NCBI GenBank assembly: GCA_947495685.1
Contig: CANLZY010000021.1
Location: 1 to 64,000, forward strand
Length of the DNA: 64,000 nucleotides
Reading direction: 5' to 3'
DNA from: an uncultured Tropicimonas sp.
GTDB taxonomy: Bacteria; Pseudomonadota; Alphaproteobacteria; Rhodobacterales; Rhodobacteraceae
Position 1 is the stretch's first letter. Each line of letters begins with the position of its first letter. Shown here piece after piece: positions 30,528 to 38,265 of the stretch. The position numbers and the translations under genes were made by a program. Under the pieces are notes generated by a model. It was given only the letters and a program-made list of their open reading frames with translations. It did not search any database and was not told where the DNA came from.

Positions 30528-31415
30528 TCAGTCCCACTCCATCGGCGACTTCTTTCGCAAGGCGCCACCGAGGTGCTGCCGCATGGCGTATGAGGCCTCG
30601 ATCAATTCGCCGCGCGAAATCAGATCGAGGATTCCCAGGTGTTCCCGGCATTGCACGGCAAGCCGTTCGGGATCGACCTTGGCGCGGTACTCCATGAGCC
30701 GTCGCATCCGGTTCACGCGGACCAATGCCGTGTGGAAATACGGGTTGCCCGACATCTTGATCAGTTCCTCGTGGAACTCGGTTCCCTTTTCCAGTCGGTT
30801 GAAGGTCGGCATGCGCGTGGTGTCGCTCTCCAGGATCCGGAGTTGCTGGGCGCGGAGGCCTTCGATCACGTCGGAGGATGTCTGGAAGCTCGGCTCCAGG
30901 ATCGCGGCAGGTTCGATCACCATCCGGAAGCGATAGACCTGATCGAACCCTTCCGGCGTCTTCGCCACCGGCAGCAGGTGCCATCCGTAGCCCTGCTTGC
31001 GCTCGGCCCAGCCCTCGTGGCTCGCGCGGTGCAGGATCTCGCTCACGCCGGCCTTGGTCAGATCGTAGCGGTCGCGCAGCATCTGCTCGGTGACATCTTC
31101 CGGGATGGCATCGTCCAGCCAGTCCTCGGCAAATCGCAGATAGGGGTCGGCAGAGGTCTCGGTGTGTTCGACGTTCTTGATGTCGAGGCTCCGCTCGCGC
31201 GCCGAGGCGGAAACGAAATAGCCCCGGTTCTTCTCCCGCTGCAGGATCTTCTTGTCTTCCAGCAGGGTCAGCGCCTCGCGCACCGGCGAGCGGGAGACCC
31301 CGAACTCGTCGGCGACCCTTTGCGCGCTGAGATGGGCCCCGGGTTCGAGCACGCCCGACGCGATGCGTCCGGCCAGGTTGCTGGCGATGGATTGCGGAAG
31401 GGATGAGGTTTTCAT
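30528..31415 (-). CDS. GntR-family regulator with two winged-helix domains and an FCD-type ligand domain
   Basis: 295 residues, longer than the usual 220-250. Residues 1-70 form a standard GntR winged helix (QSIASNLAGRIASGVLEPGAHLSAQRVADEFGVSRSPVREALTLLEDKKILQREKNRGYFV). Residues 95-145 appear to be a second winged helix (EDVTEQMLRDRYDLTKAGVSEILHRASHEGWAERKQGYGW). The C-terminal half is an FCD-like helical ligand domain (FHEELIKMSGNPYFHTALVRVNRMRRLMEY, REHLGILDLISRGELIEASYAMRQHL). It begins the catabolic island on the minus strand; motif sites resembling its likely operator lie just upstream (31449-31489) and at the divergent promoter around 32.9-33.2 kb. The ligand is probably a carboxylate, by FCD family habit. 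Confidence 0.88.
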   Translation of the reverse strand: MKTSSLPQSIASNLAGRIASGVLEPGAHLSAQRVADEFGVSRSPVREALTLLEDKKILQREKNRGYFVSASARERSLDIKNVEHTETSADPYLRFAEDWLDDAIPEDVTEQMLRDRYDLTKAGVSEILHRASHEGWAERKQGYGWHLLPVAKTPEGFDQVYRFRMVIEPAAILEPSFQTSSDVIEGLRAQQLRILESDTTRMPTFNRLEKGTEFHEELIKMSGNPYFHTALVRVNRMRRLMEYRAKVDPERLAVQCREHLGILDLISRGELIEASYAMRQHLGGALRKKSPMEWD

Positions 31416-31448
31416 GATATTGGGGCCGTGGAGAATTGATTTGACGGA

Positions 31449-31489
31449 AAAAGCCGATTTTCTGGACTTATCAGAGTTGAAAAGCCAAT
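31449..31489. promoter_or_regulatory. Candidate operator(s) for the GntR regulator
   Basis: TTGAAAAGCCAAT (31477-31489, reading ATTGGCTTTTCAA on the minus strand) matches the repeated motif found at 32.86-33.22 kb and 49.79 kb. A one-mismatch copy (AAAAGCCGAT) lies about 30 bases closer to the gntR start. Position just upstream of the gene suggests autoregulation. Confidence 0.45.
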
Positions 31490-31567
31490 TATCGTCAAGG
31501 CAGCCTCGGCGAGGCCCAGGCTGGTTGGCCGGCCCGGATGTAGGACGTCGGTCATTGCTGGGCTCCT

Positions 31568-31774
31568 TGCGTCGCCCATGCCCGATGAGCGCTGTGAACA
31601 GCGACTGCCCTCGTCCTCCCGCATCCGCGCCATGTCCCGGGCCGGAATTTTCACCAGATCGGGGTGGTCCACGGCATCAAACCCGGTGAACCGTGCCGCA
31701 CGCCCCCTGTCGCGCAGCGGATGTTCGCAGAAGAGATGGCCGACATGGGTGGACAGCGGGACGGGGCCGGTCAT
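31568..31774 (-). pseudogene. N-terminal remnant of a hydroxypyruvate-isomerase-like (TIM-barrel) gene
   Basis: About 69 codons read PVPLSTHVGHLFCEHPLRDR, then GFDAVDHPDLVKIPARDMARM and SSGMGDA, which is the opening of proteins of the hydroxypyruvate isomerase/xylose-isomerase-like TIM-barrel family (a first beta strand, then the GFDAVEHP motif). Intact members have about 260 residues; here the similarity ends and the frame runs on as unrelated sequence to 31412. Its start overlaps the dehydrogenase stop by four bases, so it was once the second gene of that operon. The remainder has been deleted. Family call rests on recognisable motifs and is moderately sure. Confidence 0.6.
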
Positions 31775-32844
31775 GCGAGGCCTCCATCCGTCTGTTGCGG
31801 GAAGGACGCCCCTGTTTCGGAGGCGAGTTTCTTCAGGTCGGCCACGACGTTGTCGGTGACCGGGATCCCGTCTTTTTCACGCTGGGCGTGGCATCTCTGC
31901 TCGGGCTCTCCCGGCAGCAGGATTTCGTCGCAACCCGCGGCGCGCGGCAGCGCCTTGATGCGCTCGTAGAAGCAATCCATGCGCCCCTCGAAATCTTCCA
32001 GCGCCATGAAGAGATCCGGGCGGATGGCAAAGAAGAGGTGGCCGAGATTCTGCGGTTCCGAATGGTCGAAATAGAGGCTTTTCACGTCGCCGCCGAAGTT
32101 GGCCCCGGTCAGGGCGCCGCTCATCAGGTCCATCAGCGTGGCCAGGACCGATCCCTTGACGCCGCCAAACGGCAGGCAGACGCCCTCGAAGGCGTCCGCG
32201 GCATTGGTTGTTGGCCGACCGTCGGCATCGAGGGCAAGCCCCTCGGCAATCGGCTCGCCGCGCATCGCCGCGAGGCGGATCTTGCCGCGGGCGATCACGG
32301 TCATCGACATGTCCATCACATAGGGTGGGTGTTTGCCGCCCGGAATCCCGGCAGCGAGCGGGGCCGCGCCAAGGAAGGCCGTCCGCCCGCCATGCATGGC
32401 AAGGGCCGGGGAGGAATTGGTGAAGACCAACGAGACAAACCCTGCCTCGATGGCTTGCAGGGCATAGAGCGCGCCCATGCCGAAGTGGGTGCTGCGGCGC
32501 ACACCGACGAGACCGATCCCGCAATCGCCGGCAAGTCGCGTGGCCTCGTCCATCGCGACATGGGCCGCGATGAACCCCATTCCGTCGTCGCCATCGACCA
32601 GTGACACCGCAGAGGTCCGGGTGTCGATGGTCACGTCCGGGCGCGGGTTCACCACACCGCGACGGAGACGCTCGACATACATCGGAAGTCGGGACACGCC
32701 GTGGGAGTCCAGCCCGCGCAGATTGGCATGCACGAGGTCGCGCGCCACGATGTCCGCATGTTCCGGGGGCAGTCCAGCCCCCGACAGGATCTGCCCGGCC
32801 AATGCCTGCAGATCCGTGCAACTGAACGCGGAGATTTGCCCCAT
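31771..32844 (-). CDS. Malate/L-lactate/ureidoglycolate dehydrogenase family (LDH2-type) oxidoreductase
   Basis: 357 residues of the NAD(P)-dependent LDH2 family, unrelated in fold to classical malate dehydrogenase. Diagnostic blocks: DLVHANLRGLDSHGVSRLPMYVERLRRGVVN (the SHG motif), RRSTHFGMGALYALQAIEAGFVSLVFTNSSPALAMHGG and YVMDMSMTVIARGKI. Members oxidise 2-hydroxy acids such as malate, sulfolactate or ureidoglycolate, with the substrate set by a few residues that I cannot resolve. It is divergent from tctC across a 446-base regulatory region and would be expected to act on the imported acid or a derivative. The last 40 residues (EKDGIPVTDNVVADLKKLASETG) are family-typical. Confidence 0.88.
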   Translation of the reverse strand: MGQISAFSCTDLQALAGQILSGAGLPPEHADIVARDLVHANLRGLDSHGVSRLPMYVERLRRGVVNPRPDVTIDTRTSAVSLVDGDDGMGFIAAHVAMDEATRLAGDCGIGLVGVRRSTHFGMGALYALQAIEAGFVSLVFTNSSPALAMHGGRTAFLGAAPLAAGIPGGKHPPYVMDMSMTVIARGKIRLAAMRGEPIAEGLALDADGRPTTNAADAFEGVCLPFGGVKGSVLATLMDLMSGALTGANFGGDVKSLYFDHSEPQNLGHLFFAIRPDLFMALEDFEGRMDCFYERIKALPRAAGCDEILLPGEPEQRCHAQREKDGIPVTDNVVADLKKLASETGASFPQQTDGGLA

Positions 32845-33290
32845 GACATGCTCCTATTGGCCTTTAAGGTATCATAAGCCAATAATGCTTGCCAATCAAG
32901 TTCGTACATTGGCTTTTTGACAGAGGCGACCCCGGGAGACGGTCTGAACCACCGGGCGGCGAAAGTCAGGGGAACTGCGTTGATCTGTTGAGCCAGAGGT
33001 GGAATGGTTGGTTTGGCCGGGCCTGTTCAGTCTTTTGGCCTGGAGGGTGCCCCAAGCCAGCGAAAGGCTTGGGAAAATCCAGGGGGAGCGGCGCGCAGGG
33101 GCCTCCGCAGGGGCGGTTTATCGTTGCATTTCAATGCGTACGGAAGACGAGATCGCCTTTTTGCACGACCCGCGATGGCAATGTGGTGCAAAAATCCAAT
33201 TAAGTATTGGCTTTTCCAGTGACCATGTGCAATCTCAGTGCCAAGTGAAGATTCGCTTCGCTTACGATTCTGCACAGGGAGGAAACCCGC
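32845..33290. promoter_or_regulatory. Divergent promoter region of the dehydrogenase and tctC genes with repeated ATTGGC-type sites
   Basis: A 446-base stretch without a gene. The half nearest the dehydrogenase gene contains ATTGGCCTTTAAG (32856-32868), ATCATAAGCCAAT (32871-32883, minus-strand orientation), a GCCAAT half site (32891-32896) and ATTGGCTTTTTGA (32908-32920). Near tctC there is a CCAAT-TAAGT-ATTGG dyad that continues as ATTGGCTTTTCCA (33196-33218). The middle, 32930-33190, has no repeat or gene I can identify. These sites match those at the gntR gene and upstream of the hydroxyacid dehydrogenase at 49.8 kb. Confidence 0.5.
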
Positions 33291-34280
33291 ATGATCAACA
33301 AAACCCTCAAAATGGGTGTGGTAGCGCTGATTGCTGCAACCGGCGCTTTTTCGGTGGCGCAAGCCGAAGGCTTCAAGGCCGAGAACCCGCAATGTATTGC
33401 CCCGTCCAACCCCGGTGGCGGCTGGGACTTCATCTGCCGGACGACTGCCAAGTATCTCTTTGATCTCGGCGTGATCGAAGATGCGATGCAGGTCCAGAAC
33501 ATGTCCGGTGGTGGCGGCGGTGTTGCCTTTGCCCACGTGACCAAGGAGCGGAACGAAGACAACAACCTGATCGTTGCGGCCTCCATGAGTACCAGTGCCC
33601 GGATCGCGCAAGGCATCTACGAGGACGCCGAGCAGGATGACGTGCACTTCCTCGCCACCTTTGGCGCCGAGTATGGTGCGATCGCCGTGGGCAAGGACTC
33701 CAAGTACGAAACCCTCACGCAGATGATGGACGACATTGTTGCCGACCCGAAATCCGTCGGCATCGCCGGTGGGTCCTCGGTCGGAAGCTATGACCACATC
33801 AAGCCGATGCTCGTCGCGCAGAAGGCCGGCCTCGAAGATGTGACGCAGCTGAAATACGTCTCGTTCTCCGGTGGTGGCGAAGCGATGACCGGCCTGTTGT
33901 CCGGCTCCGTCGAAGCCCTGTCCGGTGACTTCTCGGAGATGCTCGGTTTCCTGGAAAGCGGCGATATCCGCATCATCGCGATCCTCGCGCCCGAGCGCCT
34001 GAAGAACTTCCCCGACATCCCGACCGCCAAGGAGCAGGGCTATGACGTCGTTGGTGCAAACTGGCGCGGTCTGTACATGCCCGCCGGCGCGACCGACGAG
34101 GCAAAGGAGTTCTGGAAGAACGCGATCATGACCATGGTCGCTGATCCCGGCTTCCAGGAGACGCTCGAAGCGGCTGCAATCGCACCGTTCAACAACTTTG
34201 GCGATGACATGTACAACTTTGTCGCTGGCAGCATCGCGGATGTTACCAAGCTGTCCAAAGAAATCGGCATCATCCAGTAA
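33291..34280 (+). CDS. tctC: Tripartite tricarboxylate transporter substrate-binding protein (TctC family)
   Basis: 329 residues: a signal peptide (MINKTLKMGVVALIAATGAF to VAQAE), then a two-lobed periplasmic binding protein. Typical TctC sequence includes IAPSNPGGGWDFICRTTAKYL near the N terminus and LATFGAEYGAIAVGKDSKYETLTQMMDDIVADPKSVGIAGGSSVGSYDHIKPML in the middle; this family binds carboxylates through the two conserved loops. Strong ribosome binding site GGGAGGAAAC. It is the first gene of the tctCBA operon, and the binding protein sets substrate specificity. It converts the extracellular substrate signal into transport with TctB and TctA. Confidence 0.93.
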   Translation: MINKTLKMGVVALIAATGAFSVAQAEGFKAENPQCIAPSNPGGGWDFICRTTAKYLFDLGVIEDAMQVQNMSGGGGGVAFAHVTKERNEDNNLIVAASMSTSARIAQGIYEDAEQDDVHFLATFGAEYGAIAVGKDSKYETLTQMMDDIVADPKSVGIAGGSSVGSYDHIKPMLVAQKAGLEDVTQLKYVSFSGGGEAMTGLLSGSVEALSGDFSEMLGFLESGDIRIIAILAPERLKNFPDIPTAKEQGYDVVGANWRGLYMPAGATDEAKEFWKNAIMTMVADPGFQETLEAAAIAPFNNFGDDMYNFVAGSIADVTKLSKEIGIIQ

Positions 34281-34343
34281 TGCGCAACGGGGCCGGCCCG
34301 GCTCGGGTCGGCCCCCAATCGGCATCATGTCGGGAGGAATAAA

Positions 34344-34775
34344 ATGAGTGACCGCATTTTCGGCGGTTTCGGGCTGGCCCTTGCCATCTTCTATATCTGG
34401 GCCGCTTCGATCATCAAAGACAGCTTCATGGTCGATATCGTTGGTCCGCGCGCCTTTCCCTATATCGTCGGCGCAATTCTGGGCCTGACGTCGATCTACT
34501 TCATCCTCCGGCCGGACGACGAACCCGAATGGCCCATCATGCGCGATTTCGCCGAGATCCTCTTCGCCGGCGCCGTGATGCTTCTGTATGCATGGTCACT
34601 GCCCGAAGTCGGGTTCATCATCTCGACCATCTTCGCGACGGCTTACCTGACATGGCGGCTCGGAACCGCCCCGCTCTGGTCGCTTGCGATCGGCGTCATG
34701 ACATCCGTCGGAATCTACGTTGTCTTCCACCTGATCCTTGGCCTGTCGCTCGCCAAGGGACCGCTTGGCTTCTGA
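34344..34775 (+). CDS. tctB: Tripartite tricarboxylate transporter small membrane subunit TctB
   Basis: 143 residues with four hydrophobic segments (GLALAIFYIWAASIIKD; AFPYIVGAILGLTSIYFIL; ILFAGAVMLLYAWSLPEVGF; SLAIGVMTSVGIYVVFHLILGLSL), the usual TctB topology. The FG-like start and PGPRAFPY-type motif (VGPRAFPYIVG) are typical. Lies between tctC and tctA with a GGGAGGAAT ribosome binding site. It stabilises the TctA channel subunit. Confidence 0.92.
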   Translation: MSDRIFGGFGLALAIFYIWAASIIKDSFMVDIVGPRAFPYIVGAILGLTSIYFILRPDDEPEWPIMRDFAEILFAGAVMLLYAWSLPEVGFIISTIFATAYLTWRLGTAPLWSLAIGVMTSVGIYVVFHLILGLSLAKGPLGF

Positions 34776-34787
34776 GGGAGACCGCCG

Positions 34788-36329
34788 ATGGAAACTCTAT
34801 CACTTCTCATGGACGGCTTCGCTGTCGCCATGACCGCGCAGAACCTCTTTCTTGCCGTTCTGGGGTGCTTCCTGGGAACGCTCATGGGCGCCTTGCCCGG
34901 TCTTGGCCCGGCAAACGGCGTCGCCATCCTGATCCCGATTGCCTTCTCGCTGGGGCTTGGGCCGACACCGTCGCTGATCCTGCTGACCTCTGTCTATTAC
35001 GGCGCGATGTATGGCGGACGGATCTCGTCGATCCTGCTCAACATTCCCGGCGACGAACCCGCGATGATGACCTGCCTGGACGGGCACCCGATGGCGCTCA
35101 ACGGCCATGCCGGCGAAGCCCTGTCGCTCTCCGGGGTTGCGTCCTTCGTCGGAGCCTTCGTGGCCACCTGCGGTCTGGTCGTCCTGGCGCCGCAGCTGGT
35201 GAAGATCGCGCTGCTGTTCGGGCCGGCGGAATATTTCGTTCTGTTCACTGTCGCCTTTGCGACGCTTGGCGGGATCTCCTCCACCAACCAGGCAAAGTCG
35301 GCCTTCGCGGCGGCGCTTGGCCTGGGCATTGCCATGATCGGGAGCGATTCCCAGACAGGGTCCCAACGCTTCACCTTCGACCACATCCACCTCTACGACG
35401 GCATCGACTTTCTCATCGCCATCGTTGGGCTGTTTGCCCTGAGCGAAGTGTTCATCTTCCTTGAGCATCACCGCGGTGGGTCCGTCGGCGCGACCAACGC
35501 GACCAAGATCGGCCGCATCATGCCCGACTTCAAGATGATCAAGTATTGCCTGCCGTCGATGGCGCGCGGGACCGGGCTCGGCTTCTTTGCCGGCGTCCTG
35601 CCGGGCGCGGGGGCCTCGCTTGGCTCGTTCCTGGCCTATTCGCTGGAAAAGCAGACCGTCGACCGCGAGGGCAAGACGTTTGGCAAGGGCGATCCGCGTG
35701 GCGTGGCCGCGCCAGAGGCCGGCAACAACGCAGCCTCCGGTGGGGCGCTGGTGCCGATGCTGGCGCTTGGCGTGCCGGGATCGGGCACGACCGCCGTCCT
35801 GCTGGCCGTGCTGCTGCAGCTGAACATCACGCCGGGGCCGCTGCTGTTCCAGAAGAACCCGGATGTTGTCTGGGGCCTGATCGCCGCGCTGTTCATCGCG
35901 AACATCATCCTTCTGGCCATGAACATCCCGCTGGTCGGCCTGTTCACGCGGGTGCTGATGGTGCCAACCCGGATCCTGATGCCGATTGTCGCGATGATCT
36001 CCTTCGTGGGCATCTATTCCATCACCGGTTCGACCTTCGATGTCATGCTGATGGTGGGTTTCGGCTTCGTCGGGTGGCTGTTGCGAAAGCTCGAGGTGCC
36101 GCTTGTTCCGGTCATCCTCGGTATCCTGCTGGGCAACCAGATGGAGGTGAACCTGCGTCGCGCCATGACGATCTCGGACGGTGACTGGTCCGTCCTTGTC
36201 GGCAGCCCGCTGGCGATCATCCTCTGGCTCATCGCGATCACCGGCTTTGTCCTGCCGATGTTCATGGGGCGCCGGATGAAGGACCGCATGCAGAAGAACC
36301 GCCCCGACGATCTCGCCCCGGGCGGCTGA
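34788..36329 (+). CDS. tctA: Tripartite tricarboxylate transporter large membrane subunit TctA
   Basis: 513 residues with about twelve membrane segments. Hallmarks are LGTLMGALPGLGPANGVAILIPIAF (the repeated TctA signature), YYGAMYGGRISSILLNIPGDEPAMMTCLDGHPMALNGHAGEAL, and the second repeat FAGVLPGAGASLGSFLAYSLEK with GDPRGVAAPEAGNNAASGGALVPMLALGVPGSGTTAVLL. It forms the proton- or sodium-coupled channel of the TTT system. It ends in a charged C-terminal tail (RRMKDRMQKNRPDDLAPGG). Thirteen bases from tctB. Confidence 0.96.
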   Translation: METLSLLMDGFAVAMTAQNLFLAVLGCFLGTLMGALPGLGPANGVAILIPIAFSLGLGPTPSLILLTSVYYGAMYGGRISSILLNIPGDEPAMMTCLDGHPMALNGHAGEALSLSGVASFVGAFVATCGLVVLAPQLVKIALLFGPAEYFVLFTVAFATLGGISSTNQAKSAFAAALGLGIAMIGSDSQTGSQRFTFDHIHLYDGIDFLIAIVGLFALSEVFIFLEHHRGGSVGATNATKIGRIMPDFKMIKYCLPSMARGTGLGFFAGVLPGAGASLGSFLAYSLEKQTVDREGKTFGKGDPRGVAAPEAGNNAASGGALVPMLALGVPGSGTTAVLLAVLLQLNITPGPLLFQKNPDVVWGLIAALFIANIILLAMNIPLVGLFTRVLMVPTRILMPIVAMISFVGIYSITGSTFDVMLMVGFGFVGWLLRKLEVPLVPVILGILLGNQMEVNLRRAMTISDGDWSVLVGSPLAIILWLIAITGFVLPMFMGRRMKDRMQKNRPDDLAPGG

Positions 36330-36438
36330 CACCACGCGCCGCGGGGTCTCGCGGCGCTCCCCCAACCCCCGATTGAAATCGGTCTCGTGCTCGGGACCGC
36401 ACTGACCTGGCACGCGTGCCAAACACTGGAGAGACATC

Positions 36439-37512
36439 ATGCGTATCATGACCCTGCCTTGCGACGGGATCGGACCGGAAATCATGGCGGCGACCCTCGA
36501 CGTGGTCGAGGCCGCCAATGCCAGGTACGACCTTGGTCTGACCTTCCACGAGGAGGAGAGCGGATTTCCGAGCCTGGAGAAGTACGGAATCACGCTGCGC
36601 GAGGAAGTGCTGGATCGCGCCCGGACCGAGTTCGACGGCGTGATCCTCGGCACCCAGTCCCACATGGATTATCCCCCTGTCGCCGAGGGCGGGCGCAACG
36701 TCTCGGCCGGGTTCCGCATCGGGCTTGACCTTTATGCCAATGTCCGCCCCGCCCGGTCCCGCGAATTCCTGCCCTCCAAGGCGCCGGGCATGGACCTGGT
36801 CATCATGCGCGAGGCGACCGAAGGCTTCTATCCGGACCGCAACATGTTCAAGGGCGTGGGCGAGATGATGCCTGACCCGGACATGGCGCTGTCGGTGCGC
36901 AAGATCACCCGCCACGGCTCGATGCGCATCTGCCGCGAATCCTTCAAGCTGGCCATGCAGCGCCGCAAGAAGGTCGCCGCGATCCACAAGGCCAACTCCT
37001 TCCTGATGACGGATGGGCTGTTCCTTGAATGTTTCCGTGAGGTCGCCAAGGACTTTCCGGAAGTCGAGACCGAAGAGCTCATCGTTGACGCCTATGCGGC
37101 CCTGCTGGTGCGCAAGGCAGAGGTCTACGATGTGGTCGTCGCGACCAATTTCTATGGCGATATCCTGTCGGACCTGGCGTCCGAGCTGTCGGGAAGTCTT
37201 GGCCTTGCCGGGTCGATCAATGCCAACGCCGAAACCGGTCTTGTCTGTGCGCAGGCACAGCACGGCTCCGCCCCGGACATCCAGGGCCAGAACACCGCCA
37301 ACCCGACCTCGCTGATCCTCTCGGCGGCGATGATGCTGAGCTGGCTCGGCGAGCAGCGCGGCATCGACAAGCTGATGGAGGCGGGCAGCGCGATCTCCAA
37401 GGCAGTGGACGCGGTGCTGGACGACCCGGCCAGGAGAACCCGCGACCTTGGCGGGTCGGTCAATTGCGATACCTTCGGCACCCTCGTCGCCGAGGCGGTT
37501 GCGGCGGGCTGA
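36439..37512 (+). CDS. Isocitrate/isopropylmalate dehydrogenase-family beta-decarboxylating dehydrogenase
   Basis: 357 residues, the same length class as LeuB, D-malate dehydrogenase (DmlA) and tartrate dehydrogenase. N-terminal PCDGIGPEIMAATLDVVEAA, substrate loop GLDLYANVRPARS and EATEGFYPDRNMF. The catalytic lysine is in AIHKANSFLMTDGLFLECF and the metal-binding aspartates in VDAYAALLVRKAEVYDVVVATNFYGDILSDLASELSGSLGLAGSINAN. Such enzymes oxidise a 2-hydroxy acid carrying a neighbouring carboxylate and then lose CO2. As it lies just after tctA and an aconitase paralogue is in the same island, a substrate related to isocitrate or tartrate is likely, but is not shown. Confidence 0.88.
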   Translation: MRIMTLPCDGIGPEIMAATLDVVEAANARYDLGLTFHEEESGFPSLEKYGITLREEVLDRARTEFDGVILGTQSHMDYPPVAEGGRNVSAGFRIGLDLYANVRPARSREFLPSKAPGMDLVIMREATEGFYPDRNMFKGVGEMMPDPDMALSVRKITRHGSMRICRESFKLAMQRRKKVAAIHKANSFLMTDGLFLECFREVAKDFPEVETEELIVDAYAALLVRKAEVYDVVVATNFYGDILSDLASELSGSLGLAGSINANAETGLVCAQAQHGSAPDIQGQNTANPTSLILSAAMMLSWLGEQRGIDKLMEAGSAISKAVDAVLDDPARRTRDLGGSVNCDTFGTLVAEAVAAG

Positions 37513-37551
37513 TCCCCTCCCTGTGTCAGCCCAAGGGGTGGCGGCGGTCCT

Positions 37552-38265
37552 GTGCGGCGCCACCCCCAGATTTTGCAAGAGAGCCCGATGCCCCATTCAG
37601 CGCGCCTTGTCCTGATCCACGCAACCCGTCTGGCAATGGATCCCATCGAACAAACCCTTCGCCGCCACTGGCCGGAGGCAGAGGTGATCTCGATCCTCGA
37701 AGAGGGTCTGTCCATCGACCGGGCCAGGCCCGACGCCTCGGATGCCGATCTGGACCGTCGCATCGTGGCGCTGGCGCGCTATGCCGAAGGGCTTGAAGCC
37801 GACGGCATCCTCTATACCTGCTCGGCCTTTGGCACCGGGATCGAGGAGGCGGCCCGCACCTCGCGCTTGCCGGTTCTCAAGCCCAACGAGTCGATGTTCA
37901 AATCCGCCTTTGCGCACGGGGAGCGGGCGGTCATGATCTATACCTTCCAGCCGGCCGTTGCGGGCATGGAGCAGGAGTTCCGGGAAGAAGCGTCCCGGCG
38001 GCGGCCGACCGCCACGATCCGCTCGATCCTCGCCGAGGGGGCGCGCGAGGCCTTGCAGGCAGGTGATGCCGAGACGCACAACCGGATCATCGCCGAGACG
38101 GCGTCCGGTGTGACGGATGCAGACGTGATCCTGTTGGCGCATTTTTCCATGGCACCGGCTGGCCCGGCGGCGCGGGACCGAACCGAGATCCCTGTGTTGA
38201 CCAGCCCGGAAGCCGCTGTCGCCGAGATGAAGCAGCTCGTGTCCCAAAGACAGGAGCCGGTCTGA
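37552..38265 (+). CDS. Asp/Glu/hydantoin racemase superfamily protein, single catalytic cysteine
   Basis: 237 residues of the Asp/Glu racemase fold. LVLIHATRLAMDPIEQTL starts the first domain; GILYTCSAFGTGIEEAARTSRLPVLKPNESMF carries the first catalytic cysteine (YTCSAFG). In the second half the place of the second cysteine reads LLAHFSMAPAG, with no cysteine. True racemases use two; arylmalonate decarboxylase and some lyases use one, so a decarboxylase, isomerase or lyase is more likely than a racemase. The protein sits between a dehydrogenase and a kinase in the catabolic island; its stop overlaps the kinase start (TGATG), which implies coupling. Starts at ATG 37552 or 37573 (MPHSARL follows); the ATG at 37588 is close to a ribosome binding site, so the exact start is open. 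Confidence 0.78.
   Translation: MRRHPQILQESPMPHSARLVLIHATRLAMDPIEQTLRRHWPEAEVISILEEGLSIDRARPDASDADLDRRIVALARYAEGLEADGILYTCSAFGTGIEEAARTSRLPVLKPNESMFKSAFAHGERAVMIYTFQPAVAGMEQEFREEASRRRPTATIRSILAEGAREALQAGDAETHNRIIAETASGVTDADVILLAHFSMAPAGPAARDRTEIPVLTSPEAAVAEMKQLVSQRQEPV

Noticed and set aside
34800-36665. 621-residue minus-strand frame over tctA
   Set aside because: It mirrors a canonical TctA sequence and encodes a charged low-complexity product.
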